Positions 13,799-22,270 of a stretch of DNA of 39,403 bases are shown here, piece by piece. The position numbers and the translations under genes are program-made. Positions within the stretch are counted from its first letter, which is position 1, and the number at the start of each line of letters is the position of its first letter. The stretch comes from Bacteriovorax stolpii (lineage in GTDB: Bacteria; Bdellovibrionota; UBA1018): contig CAMAQA010000023.1 in NCBI GenBank assembly GCA_945860415.1, positions 1 to 39,403 on the forward strand, in the 5' to 3' direction. The notes under the pieces are model-generated. The model made no database searches. It was not told where the DNA came from and saw only the letters and a list, made by a program, of their open reading frames with translations.

Positions 13799-14871
13799 AG
13801 TCCATCCTCTCTCGCCGGAAGATCATCATCACCGCCGGCACCGGAGGCGTAGGCAAGACGACCTTGAGCGCCTCGATGGGAATTCGCGCCGCGATGGATG
13901 GGCGCAAAGTCTGCGTGATCACCATTGATCCCGCAAAACGGCTGGCAACTTCGCTGGGAATGCAGGGTCTCGGCGATCAGCCAACGGACCTGACCGAGCA
14001 GCTCCGTCAGGCACTCGCACAACAGGGTCTGGAGCTTCCTAAAGCCGCAACCTTCTCGGCGCTGATGCCGGACACCCGGTCCACCTTCGAAAACTTTTTC
14101 CGGAGCCTGACGGACCAGGAGGAGCTCGCGGACCGGATGGTGCGCAACCCGCTTTTTCAGATCTTCGCCCGCGAATTTTCGGGAACCAACGAGTACATGG
14201 CCCTGCAGAAACTTTCGTCCATCCACGAATCCGGAAAGTACGACTGCATCATCCTCGACACTCCCCCCAGCCGCAGCACGCTCGAGTTTCTGGATGCTCC
14301 GAAGCTCCTCGCGCAGCTTTTCGATGCCAACCTCATCCAGTGGCTGGTCGTTCCGGCGAACAAGATCGCCTCTGCGGCAATGAAAAAGGTGCTCGGGCTG
14401 ATGGAAAAGCTCATGGGCGCGAGCTTCATGGGCCACATGGTGGACTTCGTCACCGTGCTCTTTGAGATGCGCACCGGGTTCACCGATCACCTCCGGCGCA
14501 TGATCCGACTCATGGAGAGCGAGGACGTGGGCGTCATGCTCGTCACGGGAGCCCACTCGGACTTCAGCGAAGAGCTGTCGCATTTTCGGGGACACCTCGA
14601 AAAACACGGCATTCGATTGGACGGCATGGTCGTGAATCGCACGATTGGCGCCTATCGCGACGAAGGAGCGGAGATCCCTCCGGCTTCGGCTTCAGAGTTC
14701 CGTTCGGCAGTCGAGCTGCTCCGAAGCCTCAAGGGACGCGAGGAGCGCGGCCTGGAAAACCTGAAGAAGATCGTGGCCGCTGGAGGTCTCGAGCCGCGGC
14801 TGATGCCGGAGCTGGCCCGCGATGTCCATGACCTCGAGGATCTGGTGCAAATCGCGCGGAGGCTCGACTAG
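13795..14871 (+). CDS. ArsA/GET3-like ATPase, subunit 2
   Basis: This 358-residue protein has Walker A GTGGVGKT at 15-22. The signature lysine of the deviant P-loop is replaced by Thr16, as I recall for the IITAGTGGVGKTT branch. Further motifs are ITIDPAKRL at 42-50 (the typical ArsA-family TIDPA motif) and LDTPPSRS with Asp155. A hydrophobic Met-rich helical segment at about 195-225 (AAMKKVLGLMEKLMGASFMGHM) could form a client-binding groove as in Get3. It starts at ATG 13795 inside the preceding stop; GTG 13789 is less likely. A TPR gene starts two bases after its stop. The strict pairing with ATPase 1 suggests an asymmetric complex; the client is unknown. Confidence 0.88.
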   Translation: MKSILSRRKIIITAGTGGVGKTTLSASMGIRAAMDGRKVCVITIDPAKRLATSLGMQGLGDQPTDLTEQLRQALAQQGLELPKAATFSALMPDTRSTFENFFRSLTDQEELADRMVRNPLFQIFAREFSGTNEYMALQKLSSIHESGKYDCIILDTPPSRSTLEFLDAPKLLAQLFDANLIQWLVVPANKIASAAMKKVLGLMEKLMGASFMGHMVDFVTVLFEMRTGFTDHLRRMIRLMESEDVGVMLVTGAHSDFSEELSHFRGHLEKHGIRLDGMVVNRTIGAYRDEGAEIPPASASEFRSAVELLRSLKGREERGLENLKKIVAAGGLEPRLMPELARDVHDLEDLVQIARRLD

Positions 14872-14873
14872 AA

Positions 14874-15788
14874 ATGATTTTCCTTCATCGATCCGTTCTC
14901 GCGCTGGCCCTGCTCGTTTCCAGTAGCTCCAGCCTGGCCGTCGAGGCGGCGCCAGCTGAAGCGGATATCCTTTGGCACCGCGCCCAGGAACAGATCAGCG
15001 CCCGGAAAATCGAGGAGGCGATCCAGACCCTTCGTGGACTGGTCGACCGGATTCCGACGCATTCTCGGGCCATCCAGTCGCAGGCCCTCCTGGGCCAGCT
15101 GGAACTCGAGCGTGGCCGCGCGGAGGCCGCTCTGGAGTGGTTCAAGATCGCACAAAATAATCTTCGTGGCGCAGGCGCAGGAGCTCGCGAGCTCGACCTG
15201 CTTCGTGCCCGAGCCTACCTGCTGCTCGGCAAGCATTCCGAGGCCCTGCTCGCGGCAGAAAAACTCCTTCGTGAAGCCGACAACGGAAAGATCCGCTGGG
15301 GAGTCGACGTGCAGATCCTCAAGACCCGCGCGCTGCTACTGCTTCGACAAACCAAGCGCGCTGAGTCGAGCCTCGCTGCCGCGCGTCGCCGAAACCTTGC
15401 GGAGTCGCTTCATCCTCCCACGGCATCGCTCTGGCTCCAGGTAGCCGAGCTGCAGTTCATCGAGGCCCGGTGCGCGCGCTACCCCTCGGCACGCCGGCTG
15501 ACCGAGGAACAGGCGATCGACCAGGCGGGACGGCATGCCGAGTGCGTGCTCCAGGCCCGGACGCAGTACGAGAAGTTGACGGCCCTTCCGGAGCCCAACA
15601 GCATCGACGGCAAGCAGGCGCGAACGGACGCCGAGGCCAGCTGGGCGAGGGTACGAAGGCATTTCGACGAAACGTGCGAGACCCCTCCCCTGCCGATCGA
15701 GAAGCGAAGCAAGACGGAGCTGGACGCTTATCGCTCCGAGCTCAAGCTGGCACTCCAGCCCGCCTGCTCGAAAGTGAAGGCGCCATGA
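14874..15788 (+). CDS. Exported TPR-containing protein
   Basis: This 304-residue protein has a signal peptide (about residues 1-26, ending near VEAAPAEA) and TPR-like helical pairs from about 30 to 175 (ILWHRAQEQISARKIEEAI, QALLGQLELERGRAEAALEWF, ARAYLLLGKHSEALLAAEKLL). The C-terminal part contains several Cys (RCARYPS, ECVLQA, ETCETPP, PACSK) that may form disulfides. It lies two bases after ATPase 2, and its TGA overlaps the ATG of the ligase gene, so all four genes are translationally linked. It probably acts in the periplasm as a protein-interaction scaffold. Link to the ATPases is inferred from operon position. Confidence 0.75.
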   Translation: MIFLHRSVLALALLVSSSSSLAVEAAPAEADILWHRAQEQISARKIEEAIQTLRGLVDRIPTHSRAIQSQALLGQLELERGRAEAALEWFKIAQNNLRGAGAGARELDLLRARAYLLLGKHSEALLAAEKLLREADNGKIRWGVDVQILKTRALLLLRQTKRAESSLAAARRRNLAESLHPPTASLWLQVAELQFIEARCARYPSARRLTEEQAIDQAGRHAECVLQARTQYEKLTALPEPNSIDGKQARTDAEASWARVRRHFDETCETPPLPIEKRSKTELDAYRSELKLALQPACSKVKAP

Positions 15789-17107
15789 GCACCAGTGGAA
15801 AGAATTTTGAATTCAAGAGGGATCTCGCCAGCAGGATCCAGAAGAACCGCCGGGCCCTGTGGGACTGGCAGTCATCGATCACGCGCGACTATCCGCCCCC
15901 GTTCTATTCCTCGGTGGACCTGCGCGACTCCGGCTACAAGATTGTTCCTGTCGACAGCAACCTTTACCCGGCGGGGTTCAACAACATCTGCCCCGACGAT
16001 CTGAGGACGGCACCTGCCGTCGTGCGATCGCAGATTGCCGCCATGGCATCACGACTGGAGCGAGATCTTCCTGAAAGGATCCTGGTCCTTCCGGAATCGC
16101 ACACCTCCAATGCCTACTACCTGGAAAACCTGCACTACCTCATCCAGCTGATTCGCGAGGCCGGGTTTGAGACCGAGCTGGGATGGTACGGGCCCGTGCC
16201 GGAGGGCTTCACGACTCCTCTTCGCCTGAAGTCCGCAACCGACAAGGAACTGGTGGCCACACCCATCGAGGTCGGGAATGACGGAATCCTCCGGGCAGGA
16301 AGCTTCACGCCCGATTGGATCCTGCTGAACAATGATTTTTCGGGCGGATACCCGAAGCCTCTCGATGACGTGAAGCAGCCCATCGTTCCGAGCCACCTCC
16401 TCGGCTGGCACTCTCGAAAGAAGAGCGAGCACTTCATCCACTACAATGAGCTTGCCGGACAGTTCGCCTCGATCGTCGGAATCGATCCGTGGTCCATACA
16501 GATCGAGACTCACGAAGTGACACCGGTGGATTTCAATGAAGAGATCGGTGCCGACCGCGTCGCCCAGTTGGTCGAGAGCATGCTGGCGCGTCTCGAAAAG
16601 GAATTCGAAAAACGGGGTATCGCTCGCAAGCCTGCGGTCTTCGTCAAGAACAACGCCGGTACCTACGGCATGGGAGTGATGGTCGTCCACTCTGCCGACG
16701 AGATCCGGAACATGAACCGCCGGACGAAGAACAAGATGAGCGTTGGCAAGAACCGCATGCACATCAGCAGCGTCGTGGTGCAGGAGGGCGTGCCCACGGC
16801 CACGCTCGTCCAAAAGCTGGCTGCCGAGCCGGTGATCTACCTGGTCGGTGCCGAGCTGATCGGCGGCTTTCTTCGAACGAATACCGAGCGCGGCATCGAG
16901 GACAACCTGAACTCGCAGGGAATGGTCTTCAAGAAACTCTGCATGTCCGACCTCAAACGGCCGGAGCAGATCGACGAGTCGTTCGGCGGCGATCTCGACG
17001 TTTCGGACGAGGAGGAACCCGTCCTGGAGCTCGTTTACGGAACGATTGCGCGCCTTTCCGCGCTCGCCACCGGCAAGGAACTTGCCCGGCATCTTGGCTC
17101 AGGTTAA
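15785..17107 (+). CDS. gshA: Glutamate-cysteine ligase, GshA (Acidithiobacillus ferrooxidans-type) family
   Basis: This 440-residue protein matches the GshA family typified by the Acidithiobacillus ferrooxidans-type ligase (TIGR02049/PF08886 as I recall), not the E. coli GshA fold. Visible features are YKIVPVDSNLYPAGFNN, LLNNDFSGGYP, the ATP-grasp-like VFVKNNAGTYGMGVMV and VVVQEGVPT, then GAELIGGFLRTN. It joins glutamate and cysteine through a gamma-peptide bond using ATP, the first step of glutathione synthesis. The start at ATG 15785 is fixed by the ATGA overlap with the TPR gene and the conserved N-terminus; the frame is open much further upstream but that is not homologous sequence. No gshB is seen in the window. 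Confidence 0.88.
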   Translation: MSTSGKNFEFKRDLASRIQKNRRALWDWQSSITRDYPPPFYSSVDLRDSGYKIVPVDSNLYPAGFNNICPDDLRTAPAVVRSQIAAMASRLERDLPERILVLPESHTSNAYYLENLHYLIQLIREAGFETELGWYGPVPEGFTTPLRLKSATDKELVATPIEVGNDGILRAGSFTPDWILLNNDFSGGYPKPLDDVKQPIVPSHLLGWHSRKKSEHFIHYNELAGQFASIVGIDPWSIQIETHEVTPVDFNEEIGADRVAQLVESMLARLEKEFEKRGIARKPAVFVKNNAGTYGMGVMVVHSADEIRNMNRRTKNKMSVGKNRMHISSVVVQEGVPTATLVQKLAAEPVIYLVGAELIGGFLRTNTERGIEDNLNSQGMVFKKLCMSDLKRPEQIDESFGGDLDVSDEEEPVLELVYGTIARLSALATGKELARHLGSG

Positions 17108-17117
17108 AGCGTTCGCA

Positions 17118-18110
17118 ATGATCTTCCAGAACGTCCTGCAGACCATTGGCAATACCCCGATCGTCAAGATCAACAAGCTCGCGGCCGCCGTCGAGGCAGA
17201 GACGGGCGCTAAGCTTTTCGCCAAGCTCGAGTTCTTCAATCCGGGCGGCTCGATCAAGGACCGCATCGGCTGGTACATGATCGAGGACGCCGAGAAGAAG
17301 GGACTCATCCAGCCCGGAGGCACGATCGTGGAATGCACGAGCGGCAACACGGGCATCGGCCTGGCCATGGCCTGCATCATGAAGGGCTACAAAGCCATCT
17401 TCGTGATGCCCGACAAGATGTCGAAGGAGAAGGTCGACACCATGAAGGCCTTCGGTGCCGAAGTCGTGATCACTCCGACGAATGTCGACGCGGATGATCC
17501 TCGGAGCTACTACTCGGTTGCGCGTCGCATTGCCCAGGAAACCCCGAACGCCATCCACCTGCACCAGTACAACAATCTCTCGAACCGCGAGTGCCACTAC
17601 CTGTACACGGGCCCCGAGATCATGAAGCAGATGCCTGAAATTGACGCCTTCGTGGCCGGAATCGGCACGGGAGGCACGGTCTGCGGCACGGGCAAGTACC
17701 TGAAGGAAAAGAGGCCGGGAGTCCAGGTCATCGCCGTCGATCCGATCGGGTCGATTGTCTATGACACGTTCAAGACCGGAAAGGCGGTTGCCGCACCGAA
17801 GACCTACAAGATCGAGGGAATCGGAGAAGACTTCATTCCGAAGAACTACGACTTTTCGGTCATCGACGACATGGTTCAGGTCGAGGATAAGGAAAGCTTC
17901 CTGATGACCCGCCAGATCCTGCGCGAAGAGGGCATCTATTGCGGAATTTCCTGTGGCTCGGCCATGGTCGGAGCACTCCGATGGATGAAGGGCCAGGGAC
18001 GCAAGATCGCCGGAAAGAATGTGCTCGTCGTGCTTCCGGACAGCGGCAACCGGTACCTCTCCAAGGTCTTCAATGACGACTGGATGAAGGCCGCCGGGTT
18101 TCTCGACTAA
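17118..18110 (+). CDS. Cystathionine beta-synthase / cysteine synthase family PLP enzyme
   Basis: This 330-residue fold-type II enzyme has PLP lysine K47 in GGSIKDR, the SGNTG loop at 75-79 and a phosphate-binding GTGGT at 183-187. Several stretches resemble eukaryotic cystathionine beta-synthase more than CysK: VMPDKMSKEKVD, TPTNVDADDPRSY, VDPIGSI, IEGIGEDFIP and the ending DDWMKAAGFLD. It lacks both the haem N-terminus and the C-terminal CBS pair, so it is a bare catalytic core. The likely reaction is serine plus homocysteine to cystathionine; cysteine synthase activity is an alternative. It starts 10 bases after gshA, so cysteine production and use are probably co-expressed. Confidence 0.87.
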   Translation: MIFQNVLQTIGNTPIVKINKLAAAVEAETGAKLFAKLEFFNPGGSIKDRIGWYMIEDAEKKGLIQPGGTIVECTSGNTGIGLAMACIMKGYKAIFVMPDKMSKEKVDTMKAFGAEVVITPTNVDADDPRSYYSVARRIAQETPNAIHLHQYNNLSNRECHYLYTGPEIMKQMPEIDAFVAGIGTGGTVCGTGKYLKEKRPGVQVIAVDPIGSIVYDTFKTGKAVAAPKTYKIEGIGEDFIPKNYDFSVIDDMVQVEDKESFLMTRQILREEGIYCGISCGSAMVGALRWMKGQGRKIAGKNVLVVLPDSGNRYLSKVFNDDWMKAAGFLD

Positions 18111-18327
18111 GGTCCTCGCGGAGATCACCGGAACGGATGCCGGGATATCCTGTGTTTGAATTCTGTTCACCTGACAACATCCTCGACACTTTGCACTGGC
18201 TCGAGAGAACGAGTATCGACCCGATTCTCCAACGAAGTCGAAACGTGTCTCTTTGGACTCATTCTCGCGCTTGACAAAAAGAGAGCCGGCCCGCGCCTTG
18301 CTCCTCTGATGCTCGGGGGATCCGCAG

Positions 18328-19293
18328 ATGTCGAATTCATCGCCAGCGCTATTAAAGATCGGAATTTTCAGCATCCTCCTGGCGGTAGCAGGATGGAGTG
18401 ATCCGGTCGCATCGCACGCGTTTGGCCGAGGCCGGCCCGCCAAGGGTCGGGGAACCTTCGAACGAGGCAGCCGAGTTTCCTTGAACAAAGGCGAATCTCT
18501 GAAGATTCGCAAAGCAGTGATGGGTGCTGAAAGCGGGCTTCTAGCCGTATCGCGGGTGGGATTGCCCGAAGGCTGCGTCGACTGCGAACCGAAAGATCCG
18601 GGTTTCGACCGCGAGCCCCTCGAGGCCGCCCAGGTCAATGGCCTTCGAATCGACTCAAACGGGATGATTCCAGCATCGACTTCGGAAAGCCCTCTGGTCA
18701 AACATCAGCTTTCGTCCCGATTTACTGGATCGAGCTACTCCACCGGCAGGCCTGTCGGCATCATCTTCCACAAGACGGCAGGAAGAACATGCGGCAAAGA
18801 TGCGTCGATTGGGGAGGACTACCGCCGACCACACGTCTACATCTGCCGGGACGGAACCATCATCCAAAACGGCTCGTTTGATCGCCCCCGAAACGGCGCC
18901 GAACGCGGCCACAATGACTGGTCGATCAATATCGAATTCGAAGCGTCGTACTCCAGCCAATCGTGCCGCAAGCCCGAGGGCGGAGGTCATTGCTATGAGT
19001 CGCTGACTCCCGCCCAGATGGCCTGGGGTCGAGCGATGACTCGTGCGCTCAGCCAGAGGTATCGAATTCCGATTCAACCCGCACTCCAGGCCTCTTCGGC
19101 AGCACAGTACTATGACGCGGACACCTATCTGACGACCGCCACCCCGCGGAGCTCGAACTCCAAACGCGGACGCGATGCTCGAGGCGTCCTGCCGAGCTTC
19201 TGGACGCGCCTGGACTATCACGATAGCAGCAATCACGACGACGGGCCGACATTCGAGGAGTTTCAGGCATTGATTCGCTCGGAGAGCGTATGA
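18328..19293 (+). CDS. Secreted N-acetylmuramoyl-L-alanine amidase-like protein
   Basis: This 321-residue protein has an N-terminal hydrophobic signal (about residues 8-28) and a long basic linker. From about 145 it has an Amidase_2/PGRP-like domain: GIIFHKTAGRTC (the zinc-ligand His of VIHHTAG), PHVYICRDGTIIQ, NDWSINIEFEAS (matching the SIGIELEG strand), LTPAQMAWGRAM, RALSQRYRIP, and LDYHDSSNHDDGPTFEEF with the second zinc His and the DPG-like end. It would cleave the lactyl-amide bond of peptidoglycan in the periplasm or outside the cell. The family call rests on these motifs; the sequence is divergent. A GGGGG lies 10 bases before ATG 18328. It overlaps the next gene by four bases (ATGA). 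Confidence 0.7.
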   Translation: MSNSSPALLKIGIFSILLAVAGWSDPVASHAFGRGRPAKGRGTFERGSRVSLNKGESLKIRKAVMGAESGLLAVSRVGLPEGCVDCEPKDPGFDREPLEAAQVNGLRIDSNGMIPASTSESPLVKHQLSSRFTGSSYSTGRPVGIIFHKTAGRTCGKDASIGEDYRRPHVYICRDGTIIQNGSFDRPRNGAERGHNDWSINIEFEASYSSQSCRKPEGGGHCYESLTPAQMAWGRAMTRALSQRYRIPIQPALQASSAAQYYDADTYLTTATPRSSNSKRGRDARGVLPSFWTRLDYHDSSNHDDGPTFEEFQALIRSESV

Positions 19294-21028
19294 CGACCTA
19301 CCGAGTGGCTCTCTTCCTTTCCGTGCTGGCCACCCTGCCGGGCCTGTTTTCCGAGACTCCCGCATCGGCCTCTCCATGCAGCGATTCAGATCCCGAACTC
19401 TGGGTCAGCCCCGGGCTATTTGCCGAGAGGTTCGGAAAAAAGATGGACGAGTCGCTTCAAAAGGTGGGGCGAAAGCTTGAAGAGCGCGACCTCTCTCAAA
19501 GCAAGCTCGAGAAGGACCTGAAATTTCCCGTGGTCCTGCTTCAACCGCAGGACCGGCCATCTGGCGCGCCATCGATGGTTCCGTCGAAGCTGAAGATCGA
19601 CGGACTGGATCTTTCTACGGCAAAGTTTGGAAAGGCGATCATCCAGCCCAACCCCGGAGGTCTGGGATCGCGCCAGAGGGTGCGTGTTCCCATCGAGAAT
19701 CTGCAGCTTCAGTCCGATCTCTCGCTTGCCTGCCGCGAAGGGGCATGCGCGGGCCGCGAGCTGCTCGGCTTCCAGGGGCTCGCTGTTTCGATCTCCGAAG
19801 CCAATGCTGGAAATCAGGCGGGCCCCTTCTTCGAGTTCGATCTCGAGATGGGCGCTGCCGATGCCGCGCTTCTCGAGCAAATGAAGACCACACTCGGAAG
19901 CCCTGAGTTCCTCAGGATGAAAAAGCTTCTCGACTCGACGACGACGGAAGAGGGACTCCGCAAGGCCCTGGACTCCGACGAAATGTGGGCCCTCGATCAG
20001 CGCGTTTCAGGAATCGGCGAGCGCATGACCGAGCACTTCACGACCTGGTGCTCCGGAAAGGATCGTCCGTTCGCACCGATGACCTCGCAGGAGTTTTCAA
20101 CGAGCTGACTCGCGAGATCCTGACCCAAGCGCTCAAGCCGCGGGTCGCCAATCGCTCCAGCCTCGATGCTTTGCTTCTGGCCCGCCAGACTTGAGCGCTC
20201 TCCTCACACGTCAGACGAAGCCTGGAGGAAGGCAGCGATCCTCTCCAGGCCGGAATCTTCGAGATGCTCAATCAAAAGCTGGCACCTGTCCTCGCCGAAG
20301 AGGTGAAGAAGAAGGTCCAGGAGGATGACCTGGATGCCATGGCCAGAATCAACCCGGCTCCCGGAATTGCCTACGAACCGGTGCGCTGGAGTCCAGCGCC
20401 TGACGACCGAGGCGGAATTGCGGCGAGACTCGTGCAGAAAGGATGCCCCAACCCGAAGGGTGAGGCCAGAAATGAGGCCAGAAATGAGGCCAGAAATGAG
20501 GCCAGACCCGAGGCCTGGCTCGACTCGAAATTGGCCCGCGAACTGAACGCGAAATCGGGCGCAGCACTCGCGGTTTCATTTGCCGAGATCAACCAGCATC
20601 TGGCGGAATTTGCGAGCAAGCCCCTGGAAAACGATGGCCGAACCATCGCATTTTCAACGCCGCCACGGCTTGCCACCAAAAATGGAAGACTTCAGCTCGA
20701 GCTCGACGCGGTGATTCGACCAACGGATCGGCCGAAGCAAAAGGGCACGCGAGTCGTCTCGACGGTGCCCGTGTCCTTTGATTCCGCCAGCGGCAGGATC
20801 CAGCTCGACTTCGAGCAGACCTCGGTGGTGAAGAACGAGAAGGCGCCGCTCAAGAACATGCTCGAATCGGCACTCGGCATCCGAGTGCTGAAACAGGCCA
20901 TGCTACAGAAGATGGTCGTGCCGAAACTCAATGAAAAGGCCGAGATCAATGCCCAGCTGGGCGACTGGACGCTCGACACCCTGCGACCCTCGCGTGACGG
21001 TAGCCGGTTGGTGATCGGCGTGCACTAA
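19290..21028 (+). pseudogene. Exported protein gene split by a frameshift and a stop codon
   Basis: The first part (19290-20108, 272 residues) has a signal peptide ending near PASAS and soluble-looking sequence, stopping at EFSTS. Continuing one base back at the run TTTT (20094-20097) gives EFFNELTREILTQALKP in another frame, which runs to a TGA at 20192-20194. The same frame then continues as LSSHVRRSLEEG, through an ATG at 20264, to 21028 as a 254-residue ORF. The simplest reading is one ancestral protein of about 577 residues broken by a one-base loss and a nonsense change. The ORF from 20264 might still be translated by re-initiation. No family is recognised. The 5' end overlaps the amidase gene by four bases, so the two were probably functionally linked. 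Confidence 0.65.
20462..20515 (+). repeat. Tandem 12-base repeat, about 4.5 copies
   Basis: The unit GAGGCCAGAAAT is perfect at 20462-20473, 20474-20485 and 20486-20497; a fourth copy (20498-20509) ends ACCC, then a partial GAGGCC. In the ORF frame it encodes repeated EARN. It is a slippage-prone microrepeat that keeps the frame because 12 is a multiple of three. Confidence 0.9.
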
Positions 21029-21076
21029 CGGCTCGGGTGGCTTGCCTTCCGTCGATCGCATGCTACACCTTGCCCC

Positions 21077-22240
21077 ATGAGCACACTCGACTGGAATGAA
21101 ACGGGCTTTGGAACGCGCGCCATCCATGCAGGACAGGAACCGGATCCGCAAACCGGCGCGGTGATGACGCCGATCTACCAGACCAGCACCTATGCCCAGG
21201 AGAGCCCAGGAAAGCATCGTGGCTACGAGTACTCGCGCACGGACAATCCGACTCGCACGGCGTACCAGGAATGCCTCGCGGCACTCGAAGGCGGCAAGCA
21301 CGCGCTGGCATTTGCTTCAGGCCTCGCCACGACAGCGACGATCATCCAGACGCTGAAGCCAGGCGACCACGTTGTGTGCTGCGATGACGTTTACGGCGGC
21401 ACCTTTCGAATCTTCGACAAGGTCTTCCGGCCTCAGGGAATCGACTTCACCTTCGTCGACCTCTCCGACCTGAAAAAGGCCGAGGCGGCCTTCACTTCGA
21501 AGACGAAGCTCTTGTGGATGGAGACGCCGACGAACCCGATGCTCAAGATTCTCGACATCGAGGTCCTCTGCGGGCTCGCCCATTCCAAAGGTGCGAAGGC
21601 CATCGTCGACAACACCTTCATGAGTGCCTACTTCCAGAAGCCCCTCGAGCTGGGAGCAGACCTGGTCGTGCACAGCGTGACCAAGTACATGAACGGCCAC
21701 TCCGACGTGGTTGGCGGCGTGCTCGTGACGAGCGACACCGAGTGGTACACCCAGCTCAAATTCCTGCAGAATGCTGTGGGCGCCGTTCCGGCTCCCATGG
21801 ACTGCTTTCTGGTCATGCGCGGCCTCAAGACCCTGCACGTGCGCATGGAGCGCCATGCAGAGAACGCGATGACCATCGCCCGTTTCCTCGAGAAGCATCC
21901 GAAAGTTGAAAAGGTCATTTATCCGGGCCTCGAGAGCCATCCGCAGCATGCCATCGCGAAAAAGCAGATGTCGGGCTTCGGTGGAATGATCACCTTCTTC
22001 ATCAAGGGCGGACTGCCCGAGGCACGCTCGTTCCTAGAGAAGGTGAAGATCTTCACGCTGGCCGAGAGCCTCGGGGGCGTCGAGTCGCTCATCGAGCATC
22101 CGGCGATCATGACCCATGCGAGCATTCCCGTGGAAACCCGCAAGGAACTCGGCATCCACGACAATCTGATCCGCGTGAGCGTCGGAATCGAGGACGTGAA
22201 GGACCTGCTCGGTGATCTCGAGCGGGCGCTGAACGGGTGA
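21077..22240 (+). CDS. Cystathionine gamma-lyase-like PLP enzyme
   Basis: This 387-residue trans-sulfuration enzyme closely follows the eukaryotic cystathionine gamma-lyase pattern: GFGTRAIHAGQEPDPQTGAV, GYEYSRTDNPTR, FASGLATTATI, DDVYGGTFRIFDKV, METPTNPMLKI, PLP lysine K203 in HSVTKYMNGHSDV, RGLKTLHVRME, YPGLESHPQH, and TLAESLGGVESL. It would split cystathionine into cysteine, 2-oxobutyrate and ammonia; gamma-synthase activity is the alternative. With the CBS-type enzyme 3 kb upstream it can complete reverse trans-sulfuration and feed the GshA-type ligase. It starts at ATG 21077 with no clear Shine-Dalgarno, 48 bases after the broken gene, so it probably has its own promoter. Confidence 0.9.
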   Translation: MSTLDWNETGFGTRAIHAGQEPDPQTGAVMTPIYQTSTYAQESPGKHRGYEYSRTDNPTRTAYQECLAALEGGKHALAFASGLATTATIIQTLKPGDHVVCCDDVYGGTFRIFDKVFRPQGIDFTFVDLSDLKKAEAAFTSKTKLLWMETPTNPMLKILDIEVLCGLAHSKGAKAIVDNTFMSAYFQKPLELGADLVVHSVTKYMNGHSDVVGGVLVTSDTEWYTQLKFLQNAVGAVPAPMDCFLVMRGLKTLHVRMERHAENAMTIARFLEKHPKVEKVIYPGLESHPQHAIAKKQMSGFGGMITFFIKGGLPEARSFLEKVKIFTLAESLGGVESLIEHPAIMTHASIPVETRKELGIHDNLIRVSVGIEDVKDLLGDLERALNG

Positions 22241-22270
22241 GCGGAGGGCGCTCGGTCTGATCTGGCTCAG

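Noticed and set aside
12887..14871. Arsenite pump ATPase (arsA) function for the two ATPases
   Set aside because: No arsB, arsD or arsR is nearby and no arsenite-binding cysteine set is visible; the GET3/ArsA superfamily level is as far as the sequence supports.
15470..15784. N-terminal extension of the GshA-type ligase frame
   Set aside because: The extension overlaps the TPR gene and has no homology-like sequence; the ATG at 15785 with an ATGA overlap is the real start.
18271..18299. Promoter for the amidase gene starting with TTGACA at 18271
   Set aside because: The -35 box is perfect, but at 17 bases spacing the -10 position reads CGCCTT, with no TATAAT-like match nearby.
16953..18701. 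582-residue minus-strand open frame
   Set aside because: It covers the CBS-like gene and parts of gshA and the amidase on the other strand; composition is Asp/Arg/His-rich with no recognisable fold.
20462..20515. CRISPR-like array
   Set aside because: The repeats are 12 bases, directly adjacent, in frame and without spacers, so this is a coding microrepeat.
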